Assembly (NCBI GenBank): GCA_002946415.1
Contig: NJPS01000006.1
Location: 806,001 to 870,000 of the forward strand
Source of the DNA: Rutstroemia sp. NJR-2017a BVV2
Lineage: Eukaryota; Ascomycota; Leotiomycetes; Helotiales; Rutstroemiaceae
Reading direction: 5' to 3'
DNA: 64,000 nt
Under the pieces are notes generated by a model. The model saw only the letters and a list, made by a program, of their open reading frames with translations. It was not told the origin of the DNA and made no database searches. Position 1 is the first letter of the stretch; the number at the start of each line of letters is the position of its first letter. This document shows positions 37,246 to 47,589 of this stretch, piece by piece. A program made the translations under genes and the position numbers.

Positions 37246-37389
37246 CTATAGGGGGAGGTGGTCTTCTTGTACTAGCTGCTGTTTGACATCGTTGCCCTCG
37301 TGCATAGCGGCGGCAGCATGGTTAGCAGCGTCGATATCTTCTCTCGTATAGGCTGCTCGTGATATCGATCTTGTTCGGTAATGTGACAT
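37246..37389 (-). pseudogene. Copia gag 5' end remnant
   Basis: An ATG 64 bases inside the right LTR opens a 47-codon frame (MSHYRTRSISRAAYTRED...) that ends at a TAG. The position and polar, basic composition fit the start of gag. The rest is destroyed. Confidence 0.5.
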
Positions 37390-37452
37390 GATGGTATAAG
37401 TGGTTTAAACAAAGTAGGTACTGATTCTGATCTGTAAAGCTAAACTGATCAG

Positions 37453-37623
37453 TGTCGCCTTATTCACCTTTTGGCCACGATGCACTCAAAAAGGGTACAG
37501 TGGCAGCAGGTAGGTGATCAAGGCTGATTCATATTAATCAGGGCATAAGGTCCTTCTATATAGTTCTCTATGTACAAGACCATCCGATATATGCTGCTGC
37601 TGCGCCGTGCATTCGGACCGACA
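37453..37623 (-). repeat. Right LTR (5' LTR of the reverse-oriented copia element)
   Basis: 171 bp, same termini as the left copy, followed by AGTTG at 37624-37628. On the element's own strand it is the promoter-bearing LTR. Confidence 0.92.
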
Positions 37624-38223
37624 AGTTGTTTCCAAGAATAAAGACGGAAGAGCGACTCAGTAGCTCTGAAACCATAGAGTGCAAGGCTACCATTCTACAG
37701 GGACCGTCGAAACGGGCGTTCGAAAACAGCGATGATGGCAGCTCCGATAAAAAGAGGTGCCTGTTTCTTGGAGAATCGTTTATATACACTGCACTTCAGC
37801 CTTCAAACGAGGAAGTTCGACTTCTTATCGTGGAACCATCTATAGAAAAACCGCCGACATTAGGTGCGTAATTATTCACGGAGCTGTAAAGAACGCAGTA
37901 GTGGTATCATATAACGCCTTATCATGCACCTGGGGAGCTCCTATGACAAAGCTGAGCGGCCAATACTCACGATTCAAGTTACTCAGCTCAGCTTCTCAGC
38001 AAAATAACTCCAACTGACCAAGTTGTGCTGTTTCCGCTGTTCATCTGCGCCTGCTTCATACATTTCTTGTGCTGGATTGGTGATATAAAGAAACGTGCTT
38101 TGTTTAGATTTGAGGAACTCGTCCAAGAGCTATAAGCTCGATATATATTGTAATATTAAAGCAAACGGATTATTACAGTATATATAGATATACAAACTTC
38201 ACGGTATATATAGTTTGATTATC

Positions 38224-40125
38224 TCAGTGAATGTAATAGCTTTCCTCCGTATATTTTCCAGCATTCAAGTTCTGTATTGCTGCACCGTACATAATCCCAT
38301 CTATATAGATCTCACCTATCAGTGCCCAGCTCATATATTCATCTCTATGGAACTTGCCATCCACTTGCAGACATTTCACTTTCGGTTCAAGCTGACGCAG
38401 AACTACAGGATAGTTGCATCCAAACAAGACTACAATCTTGTCACCGGCTCTAGCTGCCATTGGTGCCAAACCGACTAGCTTGCTCTCGGTCACAACTAGC
38501 CGCTTACCATGCATTCGAAGAGCAGCCGCTGCCACTGTCCCTTTCGCTCTTTTCTCAAGCTCAACATCATCAATTCCTTCTTCGAGAGGCGCGGTCGGTA
38601 TAGGAGGCATACCATCCACGAGGTGCGGGAACATTTTCCGAAGGAGCCTGGCGAACTGGGAAACACGTTGAGCAGGATCTTCCCGTCCAAGCTCCTCGTA
38701 TCGTGGTGCTCATTTTCCACCACAGAAGGTTCTCTGGAATGCTTCACAGTCATCGATAGTGGTGCCTTTGGCTTTGGCGAAGAACTCCCACCAGCCATGA
38801 AATGCTACCAACGTCGGTCGAATATCTCGTTCATCGATGGGGCAATAGAAAGGCTGCGAAACGTCCTTGACGTTACAGACTGTGAAGCCTGATGCTTGCA
38901 AGACCTCCGAGTTATTCGTCCACGGCGGCCAAGAGAATTTTGCTTTCGTGGTCCCAGCCGCTTCATAGGGAGGCTCTCGAATTCGCATGTGCATGACTCG
39001 GTGATGGGGAAATAGGAGTCTGCGCTGCCAGTCCGGGACCCAAGATGGAAGGGACAAGGGGTTATCATCGTTGTTGTGACGACAGATGACATCGAGGCAC
39101 TCCGTTTGGGTGATGATGTATTTAGCAGTGTGAATATACACAAGACGTGTTGGAAGGCTGTAGTCAATGACCCCAAATGTCTCCCGATCTGATGACAGTC
39201 CAACTAGGGCATATACTTTGTCGACATCCTCAGAAGAAAACTTATTTGCGTGCGAGTATAGTAGATCAACCAATGGAGGCAGTTTCTCCTTATGCACCCT
39301 GGTATTTGAGTTTTTTTGGATCCTTAGGTTCCTGGGGCCACCTGATGTTAGAGTGTATATAGAGTGCGGCTGATCGTAATAAACTGTATCCAATATAATT
39401 TTCGTAGCTTCCTCAATTCTTCCGGAAGCCTGCAAGAGATCTGACCAGGACATATGATCTTCTCCGCAATACACAACGGCGTTCTCGTTTGAATTGACTT
39501 CTTGTACAACCCAAATTCGCCACCAATATTCTCTACTGAAGAGGTCTTTTAGAGCGTCGAATTCTCTCAGTCTGTGGCTTTGTATGACCGTCGTTAGATT
39601 CGATGCGACATGAAGCTCCTTCAAAAGCTTCCATGCGAGTGGGCTATTCTCTGAGTGTTCACCCAGCCAAATCGAAACTTGCTCCGCTCGCTGGTAGATT
39701 GGCCGCATCCTCTCTACCTCTCTGGCCTTCTCACTAAGATCATTTTGGTTGATACAGAGTGCATCTACCCAGATGAGCAACTTTTTTTGACCATCCTCGT
39801 GCCGAAGTTTGCGAAGAGCAGCCTCCAAGGTCTTGGTGACCGTGTGTTTAATCCCATTGAGAAGGATATAACCTTTCTCTCGCTCAGATGGCCTTCCCCA
39901 GGCATAAGATAAGGCTTGGTAAGCCGGAGGTTTGTCTCGTGGCACGTGAATAAGGCGACCTGACACTTGTTGAGACCGAGAGTCTGTTGTAACTGGATCA
40001 ATCTCTACGATTCTGATTTCGTTGTGTTGCAGTTCCCTATACGCTACAGAGTCCGATCTCTGGCCAGCGTCATTATGGGACGATTCATTTGACACGTGAC
40101 CATTGACGAGTGAAGGAGGAGGCAT
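38224..40125 (-). pseudogene. HET-domain gene with a single in-frame TGA
   Basis: One uninterrupted reverse frame runs from ATG at 40125 to the stop at 38224, apart from a TGA at 38712-38710 (codon 472). Before it lies the HET domain at about residues 45-225 (YQALSYAWG, IWVDALCINQNDLSEKAREVERM, WWRIWVVQEVN), then DKVYALVGLSSDR and LPSWVPDWQ. After it the same frame continues for 161 codons with APRYEELG, a normal HET tail (ADKIVVLFGCNYPVVLR, LIGEIYIDGIMYG) and a stop. No splice sites remove the TGA neatly. Full product would be 632-633 residues; as it stands 471. It is a one-mutation null or truncation allele, or less likely a readthrough gene. Confidence 0.82.
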
Positions 40126-40504
40126 CTTTGAAAATTTTTTAGTGGACAGGCCGGCTTCAGAGAATCCTTAGAGTTGCTCTTGAAGGCTCGGAGAGAATAA
40201 GCATCAAACAAGAAGTCAAGCGTTAAGGAAAGGAATGATGCTGAATAAGCAACGCATACAATGCAGGATGAAATCTACGTGCACGTTGCGTATATGCTGT
40301 CCTTCCTTGCACTGAACTTTTCACGCGTTTGCACCGACCGCCTTTCTTGTTCTTCTGCATCGTCCCAAAAAGCCATGAAATGCAGCCAGACCAAGACTAT
40401 ATTTTTAAATCATACTTGAATGTTTGCATCTGAGCAAAATCAACCTTGTGTTATTTGGTGTTCTCCACAAGCCGACTATCTGCTTTCTCAGACCCACGAT
40501 CAAG
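40126..40504. promoter_or_regulatory. Divergent intergenic region, HET gene / phosphatase relic
   Basis: 379 bases separate the ATG of the reverse HET gene (40125) and the ATG at 40505 of the phosphatase pseudogene. It should hold both promoters; no distinctive motif was found. Confidence 0.4.
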
Positions 40505-41321
40505 ATGCCCCCAACCATCATCTTGATCAGACACGCTGATGCTTTACATAGTATATGCCCTCATCCCTTAATTGGAGATGCCTGCTGACCTTGACAGACA
40601 TCTCGAATAAGTTTTTCCCCTCTTCGCTGATGAACAGATATCTAACCATCCCTCACAGGACTACACTGTTCGTGACCCGCCTGACAGAACTCGGAAAACA
40701 AACGCAATGTGCAGTACTCTCCGAGTCGCTTCAAAGCTTTCCTCTATCGCAAAACATATGCCTCATAGTCATGTCCCCAATGACGCGGGCTCTTCAAACC
40801 GCATACATCTCTCTCGGCTGGCTGATGGAGCAAGGCGTTCCTGCAATCCCCCAGGCAGAGTGGCAGGAGAACACGGTAAATAACATCGACATCGGACGTC
40901 CAGTGGCTGAACTTGAGAAGGAGTTTCCACAGTTCGACTGGACACAAATGGATTCTGTATTTCCAGCAAAGGAAGGACTTTACGAGTACTCGCAAATTCA
41001 CTGACTGAGCGAGGTGTTGCGGCCAGAAAATGGCTGCACGAGCTTAAGGAGAAAGTGATTGCTGTAATAAGCCATGATGGCTTCATGCGGGTGGGAATTT
41101 GTCAAAGGAAATTTGGCAACGCAGATTACAGAGTTTTTGATTTCGAGGAGAATGGATTGGGATTTGTGGAATGGAAGTCGACGGAAGAGAAAGGCGGCGG
41201 ACTAGGGACGAGTCCTCAAGGCCATTTTGGGTGGTTACTGAACGATCTTAAATACATGCCGAAAAATACAGCAATGATAATGGAGACAAGCTGTGAAAGT
41301 ATGTTAGAGGGTGACTGGTAG
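40505..41321 (+). pseudogene. Histidine phosphatase (phosphoglycerate mutase-like) pseudogene
   Basis: Exon 1 (40505-40550) encodes MPPTIILIRHADALH, with the RHG-type phosphohistidine motif as RHA. A 47-nt intron (40551-40597) joins to NISNK. A second intron probably spans the region to CTCACAG at about 40,660. Then DYTVRDPP and LTELG lie in different frames, a loss of about two bases near 40,680. The body has SPMTRALQTAYI, AEWQENTVNNIDIG and EFPQFDWTQMD-VFPAKEGLYEY. A second shift at about 41,000 is needed to reach LTERGVAARKWL, VIAVISHDGFMR (second catalytic His) and LGTSPQGHFGWLLND. Stop at 41319-41321. Both frameshifts argue for loss of function. Confidence 0.75.
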
Positions 41322-41482
41322 GGAATTGTAAGAATATCACTAGATTGTAGTAGGGTAATCAGGGCCTAATAGTAAGGTCCAACTTCGATACAAACTAATT
41401 ACTATTATTAGCCACTCTCTAGATTCCTTCTTACATAAGTTACTTTAAGATATTGACTTTATTAGAGGGCCATGAGTTTCGA

Positions 41483-41770
41483 ATGAGAGACGGGGTTCCC
41501 GAAGATGTCAATGAGTTCTTTCGCAGTATGGTCCGCACTAGACCAGTTGTCAAATACAAGGATTTGCCTGGATGGATACTCCAGTATGAGATTAAAAATG
41601 CAAAGGAGAGGCGGGAGAAGGAAGAAGAGGATATGAGGAGGAAGATACAAGCGGAAAAGGATACAAATAGAGCGTGGTTAGTAGCAGAGATGAGAAAGAG
41701 AATTGCTTTGAAGAAGGAAGAAGAGAAGGTAAATGAGGAGATGAAGCAGAAGGTCGACGTAAGAGAATAG
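41483..41770 (+). CDS. Hypothetical charged helical protein or 3' exon
   Basis: From ATG 41483 the frame encodes 95 residues: a short N-terminal segment (PEDVNEFFRSMVRTRPVVKYKDLPGWILQYEI) and then a Lys/Glu-rich helix typical of a coiled coil (KERREKEEEDMRRKIQAEKD). The frame is open for about 30 further bases upstream after an AG at 41449, so it may be the last exon of a lost gene. No family is recognised. Confidence 0.3.
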   Translation: MRDGVPEDVNEFFRSMVRTRPVVKYKDLPGWILQYEIKNAKERREKEEEDMRRKIQAEKDTNRAWLVAEMRKRIALKKEEEKVNEEMKQKVDVRE

Positions 41771-42402
41771 AATATAAGAGAGGAAAGTTTTGGTATTGAA
41801 GATGATGACGGTTCTACCCGAGGATGTGCGACCCATCGAATGGTTTCTGTGACATCCAAAAAGTATTCTAACCCGTTGTCACTCAGGTGTAATCCGATCT
41901 GCTCCTAGTCATCGCATGGTCCTGGGCCCGGCGGTCGTGACGAGCACCCGAAGTCTTGTGAGACGCTCGTTACTCTGGTAAGTCACGATATTATTCCTTC
42001 ACCCATTTATTCTCCCTCTTACCCTTCCCCCTCTCCTCCGATTGCCTCTGAGTAGTAGGTTAATTCTCTTCCCATTTCCAGCTAATCTCCAAATTTACTG
42101 GGAACGTGAGAGATCGCATTGTTCAGACGACTGCTCTCCTCTACCTCCTGGATCCTGGATCCTATCTGTGGCGAGCCAACGGCCTAGGGACTTGATCGAG
42201 ATGTGTCGAGTCTATAAGCACCAAAAGGAGACGTATTGAAATGTAAGCTTCTTGATTCTTCGAACTCATCACGACAATTGCTGTTAGAATATGTTAAATC
42301 ATCAATCTAATTGATTATTAAGTATACCTTGTATCGACTTACATTTCACATCGCTGGTGCGCTAATAATTTCTAATGACGCCAAAGCTAAGAAATCGACA
42401 TA
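41771..42402. other. Intergenic region, nothing recognised
   Basis: About 630 bases downstream of the charged-helix ORF and before the reverse-strand membrane protein's stop. No supported coding or repeat structure was seen. Confidence 0.4.
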
Positions 42403-43330
42403 TCATCTACCAGCCTCCAATTCTGCCACCAGAGGGTCTGTACTGAGCTCTTGTGGACGTGACTGCGAATATAGCTCCACTGTTACTCCCTTATCATCTT
42501 TATACATAGATTCTTCCGGTATCACGGTACTCTTCTGTTTATTCCACCTCCTCGAGAAATATATTCCAAAACCTGCTACTAACGCAATAACAGCTACAAC
42601 GCCAACGACAATCCCGCCAATCGCACCACCCGATATATGTGAAGAAGAGCTTGATGTTGGTGAACTGGTCGATGTTGGTGAAGTGGTCGGTGTTGGTGAA
42701 CTGGTCGATGTTGGTGAAGTGGTCGATGTTGGTGAACTGGTCGATGTTGGTGAAGTGATCGATGTTGCATTAACGCTTGGCGGGGTAGTAGAACTGGAAG
42801 ATGTCTGAGTAGCAGCTATCAACGTAGCTGGATCGAAGATCCAGGAACTCAACGACGGCTTCGCGGAGCTCAATGACAGATACGTGTCATTCAGTACCGA
42901 CCGATCTATATCCGCGAGTGTGTCGTGGGCTTTATTCCAACAAATGTTGGTCTGTCCCGAGTTCTGAGTACAATCCTCACTATTCATTCCAAAATCAGAA
43001 ACTATACAGTAACACTGGCTCTTTTGGCACATGATATGAGTGTAGAAGATGAAAGACAAACGTTTTGCTTAGACAGCACCAGACATTGTCACCATCGCCA
43101 CAGTTTTGCGTAGTGCCGTCATTTGCACATGTCCTATTAATGCTCCAACATACCCGTCCCATTGTAGGTGCCTTGGGATCTTTTGTATCGCAGCAGTAGG
43201 TATCGCCAGTTCTGGTATCGCGGGCGCACGCCTGCGGAGGTAGGCAATGGGCGTTTTTTTGGCCGGCACAGACATGATCAGTCAGGTTGGACGTGAAGAA
43301 AAAGGTATCGAAAGAGCCTGCTGTAGACAT
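42403..43330 (-). CDS. Cys-rich single-span membrane protein with Ser/Thr stalk
   Basis: Reverse exons 43330-43062 and 43018-42403 (43-nt intron) encode 294 residues. The N-terminal ectodomain is Cys-rich (VCAGQKNAHCLPPQACARD, YCCDTKD, CWSINRTCANDG, VWCCLSK, QCYCIVSDFG). A Ser/Thr/Pro stalk with six 6-residue repeats (TSPTST-type, about residues 175-214) leads to one membrane span (GAIGGIVVGVVAVIALVAGFGIYF, about 221-244) and a basic-then-acidic cytoplasmic tail. The layout resembles fungal wall-stress or adhesion-type surface proteins. There is no signal peptide after the annotated ATG, and an AG-ending pyrimidine site lies just inside the coding start, so a signal-peptide exon may lie upstream. 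Confidence 0.7.
42653..42767. repeat. 18-bp minisatellite inside the stalk of the membrane protein
   Basis: Six full copies of GATGTTGGTGAACTGGTC (or AAGTGGTC) plus a partial copy. Odd and even copies alternate at one base pair position (ACTGG/AGTGG), so the real unit is 36 bp repeated three times. It is in frame and encodes the TSPTST stalk, so copy-number change would alter stalk length without a frameshift. Confidence 0.9.
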
Positions 43331-44520
43331 TTTGGGCTATCAACTTAGTGCAGCAGTCTACACCAGCAGGTTTGACAAGACGAGTAGGCAAAAAACCAAT
43401 ATAATACTCATCAGAGGAAATAAAGACAGGAGTTCAACAGACTCACGGCTTATCACCAAAGCAGCCATTCTTGAGCCATTGTACTTGGCAAAGTTCTGTG
43501 CCTCAGATCACAGCCTGCTTTTGTAATCTCGGATCAGCCTTGGAACTTGGCAGAATTCAATTCATTGGCGAGCAAGTGTACTTCCGTGGGAACGCTAAAC
43601 CCGTTCTAGCTCGGTTTACATACATAGCGACCCTTCAATCTTATCTCACATCGTGAAACGCAGCCTTACCTAGTAGGCTAAACATAACTCCTGTAAATAT
43701 AAAATCTCTATTTATCTTAGAGCCGCAGACATTGATGCAGGCCAAGCAGAAGAGATAAATGCTTGCTGCGGGCCGGTACTCGAGCTTAAGAGCGGGATTT
43801 GACGCTTCTTGAGCCCTAGCGACTTTAGTACTTTATATAATTCAGTACCGTATCCGCTTTCTCTTTACCAAGAACATCCCTATCTATAGGACCTAAGACT
43901 CGCAATATCTATATTCTGCCCAAAATGCCAAAACATCAGATAATCTCTTCAACAAATCGCGCTACCAGCTGGACAAAAATCGCAATGATGATCAGATCCC
44001 TAATCCTCAAGCAGCACTTTCACATTTTGGATAACTATCGCGAAATCGTTTCCGTTCCAGAAAATTGCGGCTTATACATGCTTATCAAGAAAACCATGCT
44101 TGGCAACTTGTTGCCGGATTTCATTGGATTTGAAGAGGTTACGATGCGGATGAAGGTGAAGGGAGGAAATTAGCTTCGGCCTACGTTGACGGACAGGGGG
44201 CTGCAGCTTTATCGTATGTCGGTGGGGACGGCCTTTGGTACTATATTGGCATGGGGTGGTATGTGACTAACGTGATGGTGCATTTCTCGATGACTACGGG
44301 AAAAGGTATAATCCGATGATGACCTTAAAACATATATGATAATTAGTTGATATCTAGGAAGCTCTGCGGAAATCTCAGGCAACATCTTAGGGGTTGGCCC
44401 TTTAGCAAATTCCTCCTCTGTAGAAGCACCTTCAGTGCTGGAAGGTGGGTGAATGAATACATTACGGGCTATAAAGAATATAAGTGGCCGAGGTCTTTGA
44501 GGGTATAAGTAAGGAAAAGG
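43331..44520. other. Intergenic region with one doubtful small ORF
   Basis: The only candidate is an 82-codon frame at 43925-44173, with a good start context (CAAAATGCC) but no recognised motif. The rest shows no coding signal. Confidence 0.35.
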
Positions 44521-44937
44521 AAACGAAGCCGGAACTACCGGTGCGGATTATTGACGTTGGTATCGATGCCGACGGCCTGGCTGTATGCCTTGTAGAGATG
44601 AAGGGTAGGTAAGATTATTATGTAGCTCTCAGTTATTGCTGGGAACCTCCACCAAATAAACGACTACTTTGTATTACGAAGACTACCTTTCTACAACATC
44701 TAGCGGGCATCCCAGTATCAAGCTTATAGAAGATATTCTGTGATGCTGTTGCTATCACAAGACTGTTACACCTCTGTTAGGGCTATTACATTTGAATCGA
44801 TAGCCTATGTATTATCCAAAACGATAGGAACGACTGGTCTATAGAAGCACTATATATAGGAACTATCTACAGTAGAGCCACCTCATCATCGCAGCTTCCG
44901 GCGCCCTAGATTCAAGCGAGGTAAATAAAATAGTAGG
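44521..44937 (+). pseudogene. HET gene fragment A (5' half), stop-riddled
   Basis: One frame reads LPVRIIDVGIDADGL, VALSYCWEPP, LQHLAGIPVS, AVAITRLLHLC and IDSLCIIQNDRNDWSIEA, the N-terminal half of a HET protein (LSYCWG and WIDSLCI blocks). In-frame stops TAA, TAG, TAG and TGA interrupt it; the TGA replaces the Trp codon of YLWIDSLCI, a TGG to TGA change as RIP makes. Homology ends abruptly at 44937 after GATTCAAGCGAG. From about 44,745 it overlaps fragment B (49828-50970), which continues the protein. Confidence 0.8.
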
Positions 44938-44964
44938 GATGAGGACGAGGGACGGCAGCAAGAA

Positions 44965-45471
44965 GTGAATGGCGTGGTACCGGCGGTCACGCCGGAAGAG
45001 TTGGTGATAGTGATACCTACGAAGCGGAAACAGCCGTCCTCATCTTACGACAGCCTAATGTACAAGAAGCACAAGTACTGTCTTCAGCAGAGGTCTACCC
45101 GCCAATATAGACCAAACTCCAAACTCCATCGACGCCTTCCGAAATCACACTCCCCTCCTGATCAGGGTTTGAGCGTCGCCAAAGGATCCAGTGGAGAGGG
45201 ACGATTGCCTTCGCCGGTACCTTCAGCGCCACAAACCATGGATACAGAGACGATACCAAACTACAGCAACTCAGGCGGATCATTTAGTAACTTCTTACCA
45301 ATGCTGACCGAGGTTACGTTCCGTCCATACTCCCAACACTGCTGCTCCTTTACAGCGGTGATCCGGAAGGGTTATGATAGGCGAGAAGTCTCTTTCAGTC
45401 AGGTTGCCCAACTTATCGAGACTATCGGCCATATTGGGAAGGTTGATGTGATCCCGAGTGATCCTCCCTGA
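44965..45471 (+). CDS. Hypothetical protein, partial; no ATG in frame at its 5' end
   Basis: An open frame of 168 codons (first in-frame codon GTG) ends with TGA. The N-terminal part is basic and Ser/Pro-rich; the last 60 residues look ordered (LTEVTFRPYSQHCCSFTA, REVSFSQVAQLIETIGHIGK). Higher GC than its surroundings and good codon-like periodicity favour real coding. It may be an exon of a gene whose start was lost at the breakpoint 44938. I do not recognise the domain. Confidence 0.35.
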   Translation: MNGVVPAVTPEELVIVIPTKRKQPSSSYDSLMYKKHKYCLQQRSTRQYRPNSKLHRRLPKSHSPPDQGLSVAKGSSGEGRLPSPVPSAPQTMDTETIPNYSNSGGSFSNFLPMLTEVTFRPYSQHCCSFTAVIRKGYDRREVSFSQVAQLIETIGHIGKVDVIPSDPP

Positions 45472-45615
45472 TCATTACTGATCACTTCTTTCTGCCTGAG
45501 GTTCTCCTGTTACCCCACATCGGGTATCTGAGCCTATGGTCCTCAGGGCTTATACGATATAACAATGTGGTGTGTAGATGTGGTGTGAATAGCGATGGAA
45601 TGTCCTCGATGTAGA

Positions 45616-46585
45616 TTACTTCCTCATCTTGACGTAGTTGGATGGGAAATTGCCGGTACGAGTACCGATGATGCCCGTCCTACGAATGTCAGTTATACAT
45701 GGGACATTTTGCAGACAATGCTTACCACCAATCATTCGTACTCTCTGTCTTTTTCGTCACTTGGATGATATCACCTTGCTTGAAGCTCAAGTCACCCGGT
45801 TGCTTTGAATCGAATGTATAAAGCGCAACGGCAGAATTCGAGGCAAGTTCGTCGAGTCGGTATCTCCATTCACGGTTCAGCCTACGGAATGCGTTCTCCT
45901 TCCCCTCGCCATAGATAACTGGCATTGAGATATCGAAGATGCCTAGCAGGGAGTAAGTAAGGTCTTCTTCACGCTTGGTTTCCCGATTTATTGCCCATGA
46001 CACTCGCTCGTCGAAGCTGAAATGAGAAAGAGGCCTGCCTCGAAGAGCAGAAACTGGAATCCTCGTTATTTTATGAATCTGCTCCTCTAATGATTTCTTA
46101 TCACCGATTCGCATACTATTCGGGCAGAAGAACTCGACTGATGGCGGCGCAATAAGCTCTTGAAGTGTCCAACCACGGGTAAACCATCGACTGTTCTGAA
46201 AAGGTGCTTCCCACGGCTCGGGAGATAGGTCGGTTCGACGGTTTGTCAAAACATCTGTCAGATATACGTAGCACCTTGCCGCATTGCGATACCAGCGAAA
46301 CATAGAGTTAATGGCCTCCGAAAGCTCAGTACTGTTCGATTTGTCGATGCAGCAACTATCTATCCAGAAGTATTGTAGGCCATCGCGAGCGGCCTGCTGG
46401 CTGCAGAACCGTAGCTTTTTATATCCGTCTTTCGTCTTTTCAGTGCCATCCTTCAGGTTTTTGTAGCTGACCTCCTCATCATCTTCCCCCCAGGTATGTG
46501 AAAGTATCGCATAGGGCATTGTGGGGGAGGTGATATCTTTCGTGAGGCTAATTTCGCCATTTTCTTTCACTTTTAGAAGGCGCAT
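45616..46585 (-). CDS. HET-SH3 fusion protein, apparently intact
   Basis: Reverse exons 46585-45726 and 45679-45616 (46-nt intron GTAAGC...TTCGTAG with CTGAC branch) encode 307 residues. Residues 1-~225 are a HET-E/HET-D-type N-terminal HET domain: MRLLKVKENGEISL, YAILSHTWGEDDEEVSY, YFWIDSCCIDKSNSTELSEAI, RGWTLQELIAPPSVEFF and YSLLGIFDISMPVIYGEG. Residues ~253-304 are a complete SH3 domain: ALYTFDSKQPGDLSFKQGD, the DWW core and, across the intron, GNFPSNYV. In known HET-E-type proteins this HET domain is fused to NACHT-WD repeats; here a 50-residue SH3 takes that place. The SH3 would bind a PxxP partner, suggesting a partner-controlled death trigger. No stops or shifts. Confidence 0.85.
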
Positions 46586-47589
46586 CCCAGCCTGAGCATT
46601 GATTTATCTGCACATGTGGTATTCGACGTAACAAGGGTCTTTCTTGGGTTGAGAGGAGATGGGTCTGAATTGAAGATGTTGGTAAAAAGTGCGAGGTTTA
46701 GGCTCCAGTCAAGCGCCTGAAGATAATGTACCTTCAGCTGAAAACTGGAGGCTGTTAGGCTGTGGCTCAAGATGAATCGTGGCTGATTATGGCGTATGGT
46801 GACTAAGGTTTGCTTATTGTGAAATCTTGAAAAGTCGTCTCACCAATAACAATAGTGAGTGTTAGAATTCTCTATATATAGACTATCCTAGTAGGTAAAA
46901 AACAGGTTGAGATTTCGGGCAGATTTATATAAAATATAATATAACTATATTAAACCTTACAATAGAGCTCTACTGCAAGGAGCTTTACGCGAAGCATATA
47001 CGGAGAACCTACTCCTTGCTGGTAGGACGGTTTATTAAGGAGCAATGTGGAGTAATCGAACGGTGGATCGCCAGACGATGTAGGCGAGGGGCGGAGAGAG
47101 CAGTACAAGAACTACTTGCTAAAAGGATCAGCTGGGTAAGTAGAAAGGAGCAAGGGCTAGGAGGCCAGGGAAAAAGAGTAGTACTAGCGGAATGGAGAGG
47201 CCGCTGGTGTTACGAATGCTTGTCTTCTGAGTCACGTGGAAGTGGTCAGGCTCGCGGGAATACTATAAGCTGGAGGGCTTCTAGTATTATCGTAGGTTTA
47301 TTGTTGATAACAGTCATATAGGTAATCGATCGTAATTGCAATGGTAGGTAAACAAGTAGTAATTGTCGGTTGAGCACGAAGCTCCATATACTAAGGAAGC
47401 TATCCGACTATATAGATCTTCGTTCTCTAGGAGCCCGAGAAGTGCTCAAGATCCGTCCGCTCCTTGGGTTATATGACTACTTAATGTGGGGTTCTACTGT
47501 GATTGGCCTACGCTAATCCTCTGAGCCTAAGGTCCCTACAATCACATGTTCGACGATTCGTAATATCTCGATTTGTTGTCTCGGCTACA
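46586..47589. other. Intergenic, mixed-composition region
   Basis: No gene is supported. An AT-rich stretch at about 46,860-46,970 separates the HET-SH3 promoter from a GC-richer 300-base patch (47,016-47,320) with an open frame rich in Arg/Gly that has no recognised motif. Confidence 0.35.

Larger units (their letters stand above)
31369..37623 (-). mobile_element. Ty1/copia LTR retrotransposon, RIP-degraded, full length
   Basis: Two direct 171-bp LTRs (31369-31539, 37453-37623) bound 5.9 kb of very AT-rich DNA. LTRs begin TGTCG and end CGACA. The 5-bp target duplication AGTTG is exact at 31364-31368 and 37624-37628. Coding direction is reverse: a gag-like ATG lies just inside the right LTR (37389), and the copia RNase H is recognisable near the left end. 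Frames are full of TAA/TAG stops, so the element is dead. The LTRs differ at seven of 171 sites, all transitions. Confidence 0.92.
31360..38017 (+). pseudogene. HET gene split by an LTR retrotransposon at its third codon
   Basis: The ATG at 31360-31362 followed by GAG TTG abuts the left LTR. The reading frame resumes right after the second copy of AGTTG at 37629 with FPRIKTEERLSSS. Removing the element and one target copy gives one continuous frame of about 80 codons to a TAA at about 37,870. A one-base shift there leads into IIHGAVKNAVVVSYNALSCTWG, the first block of a HET domain preceded by YTALQPSNEEVRLLIVEP. Homology stops near 38,017, so most of the HET domain is missing. The gene is therefore broken at least three ways: insertion, frameshift and 3' loss. 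It diverges from the intact HET gene at 31033. Confidence 0.8.
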
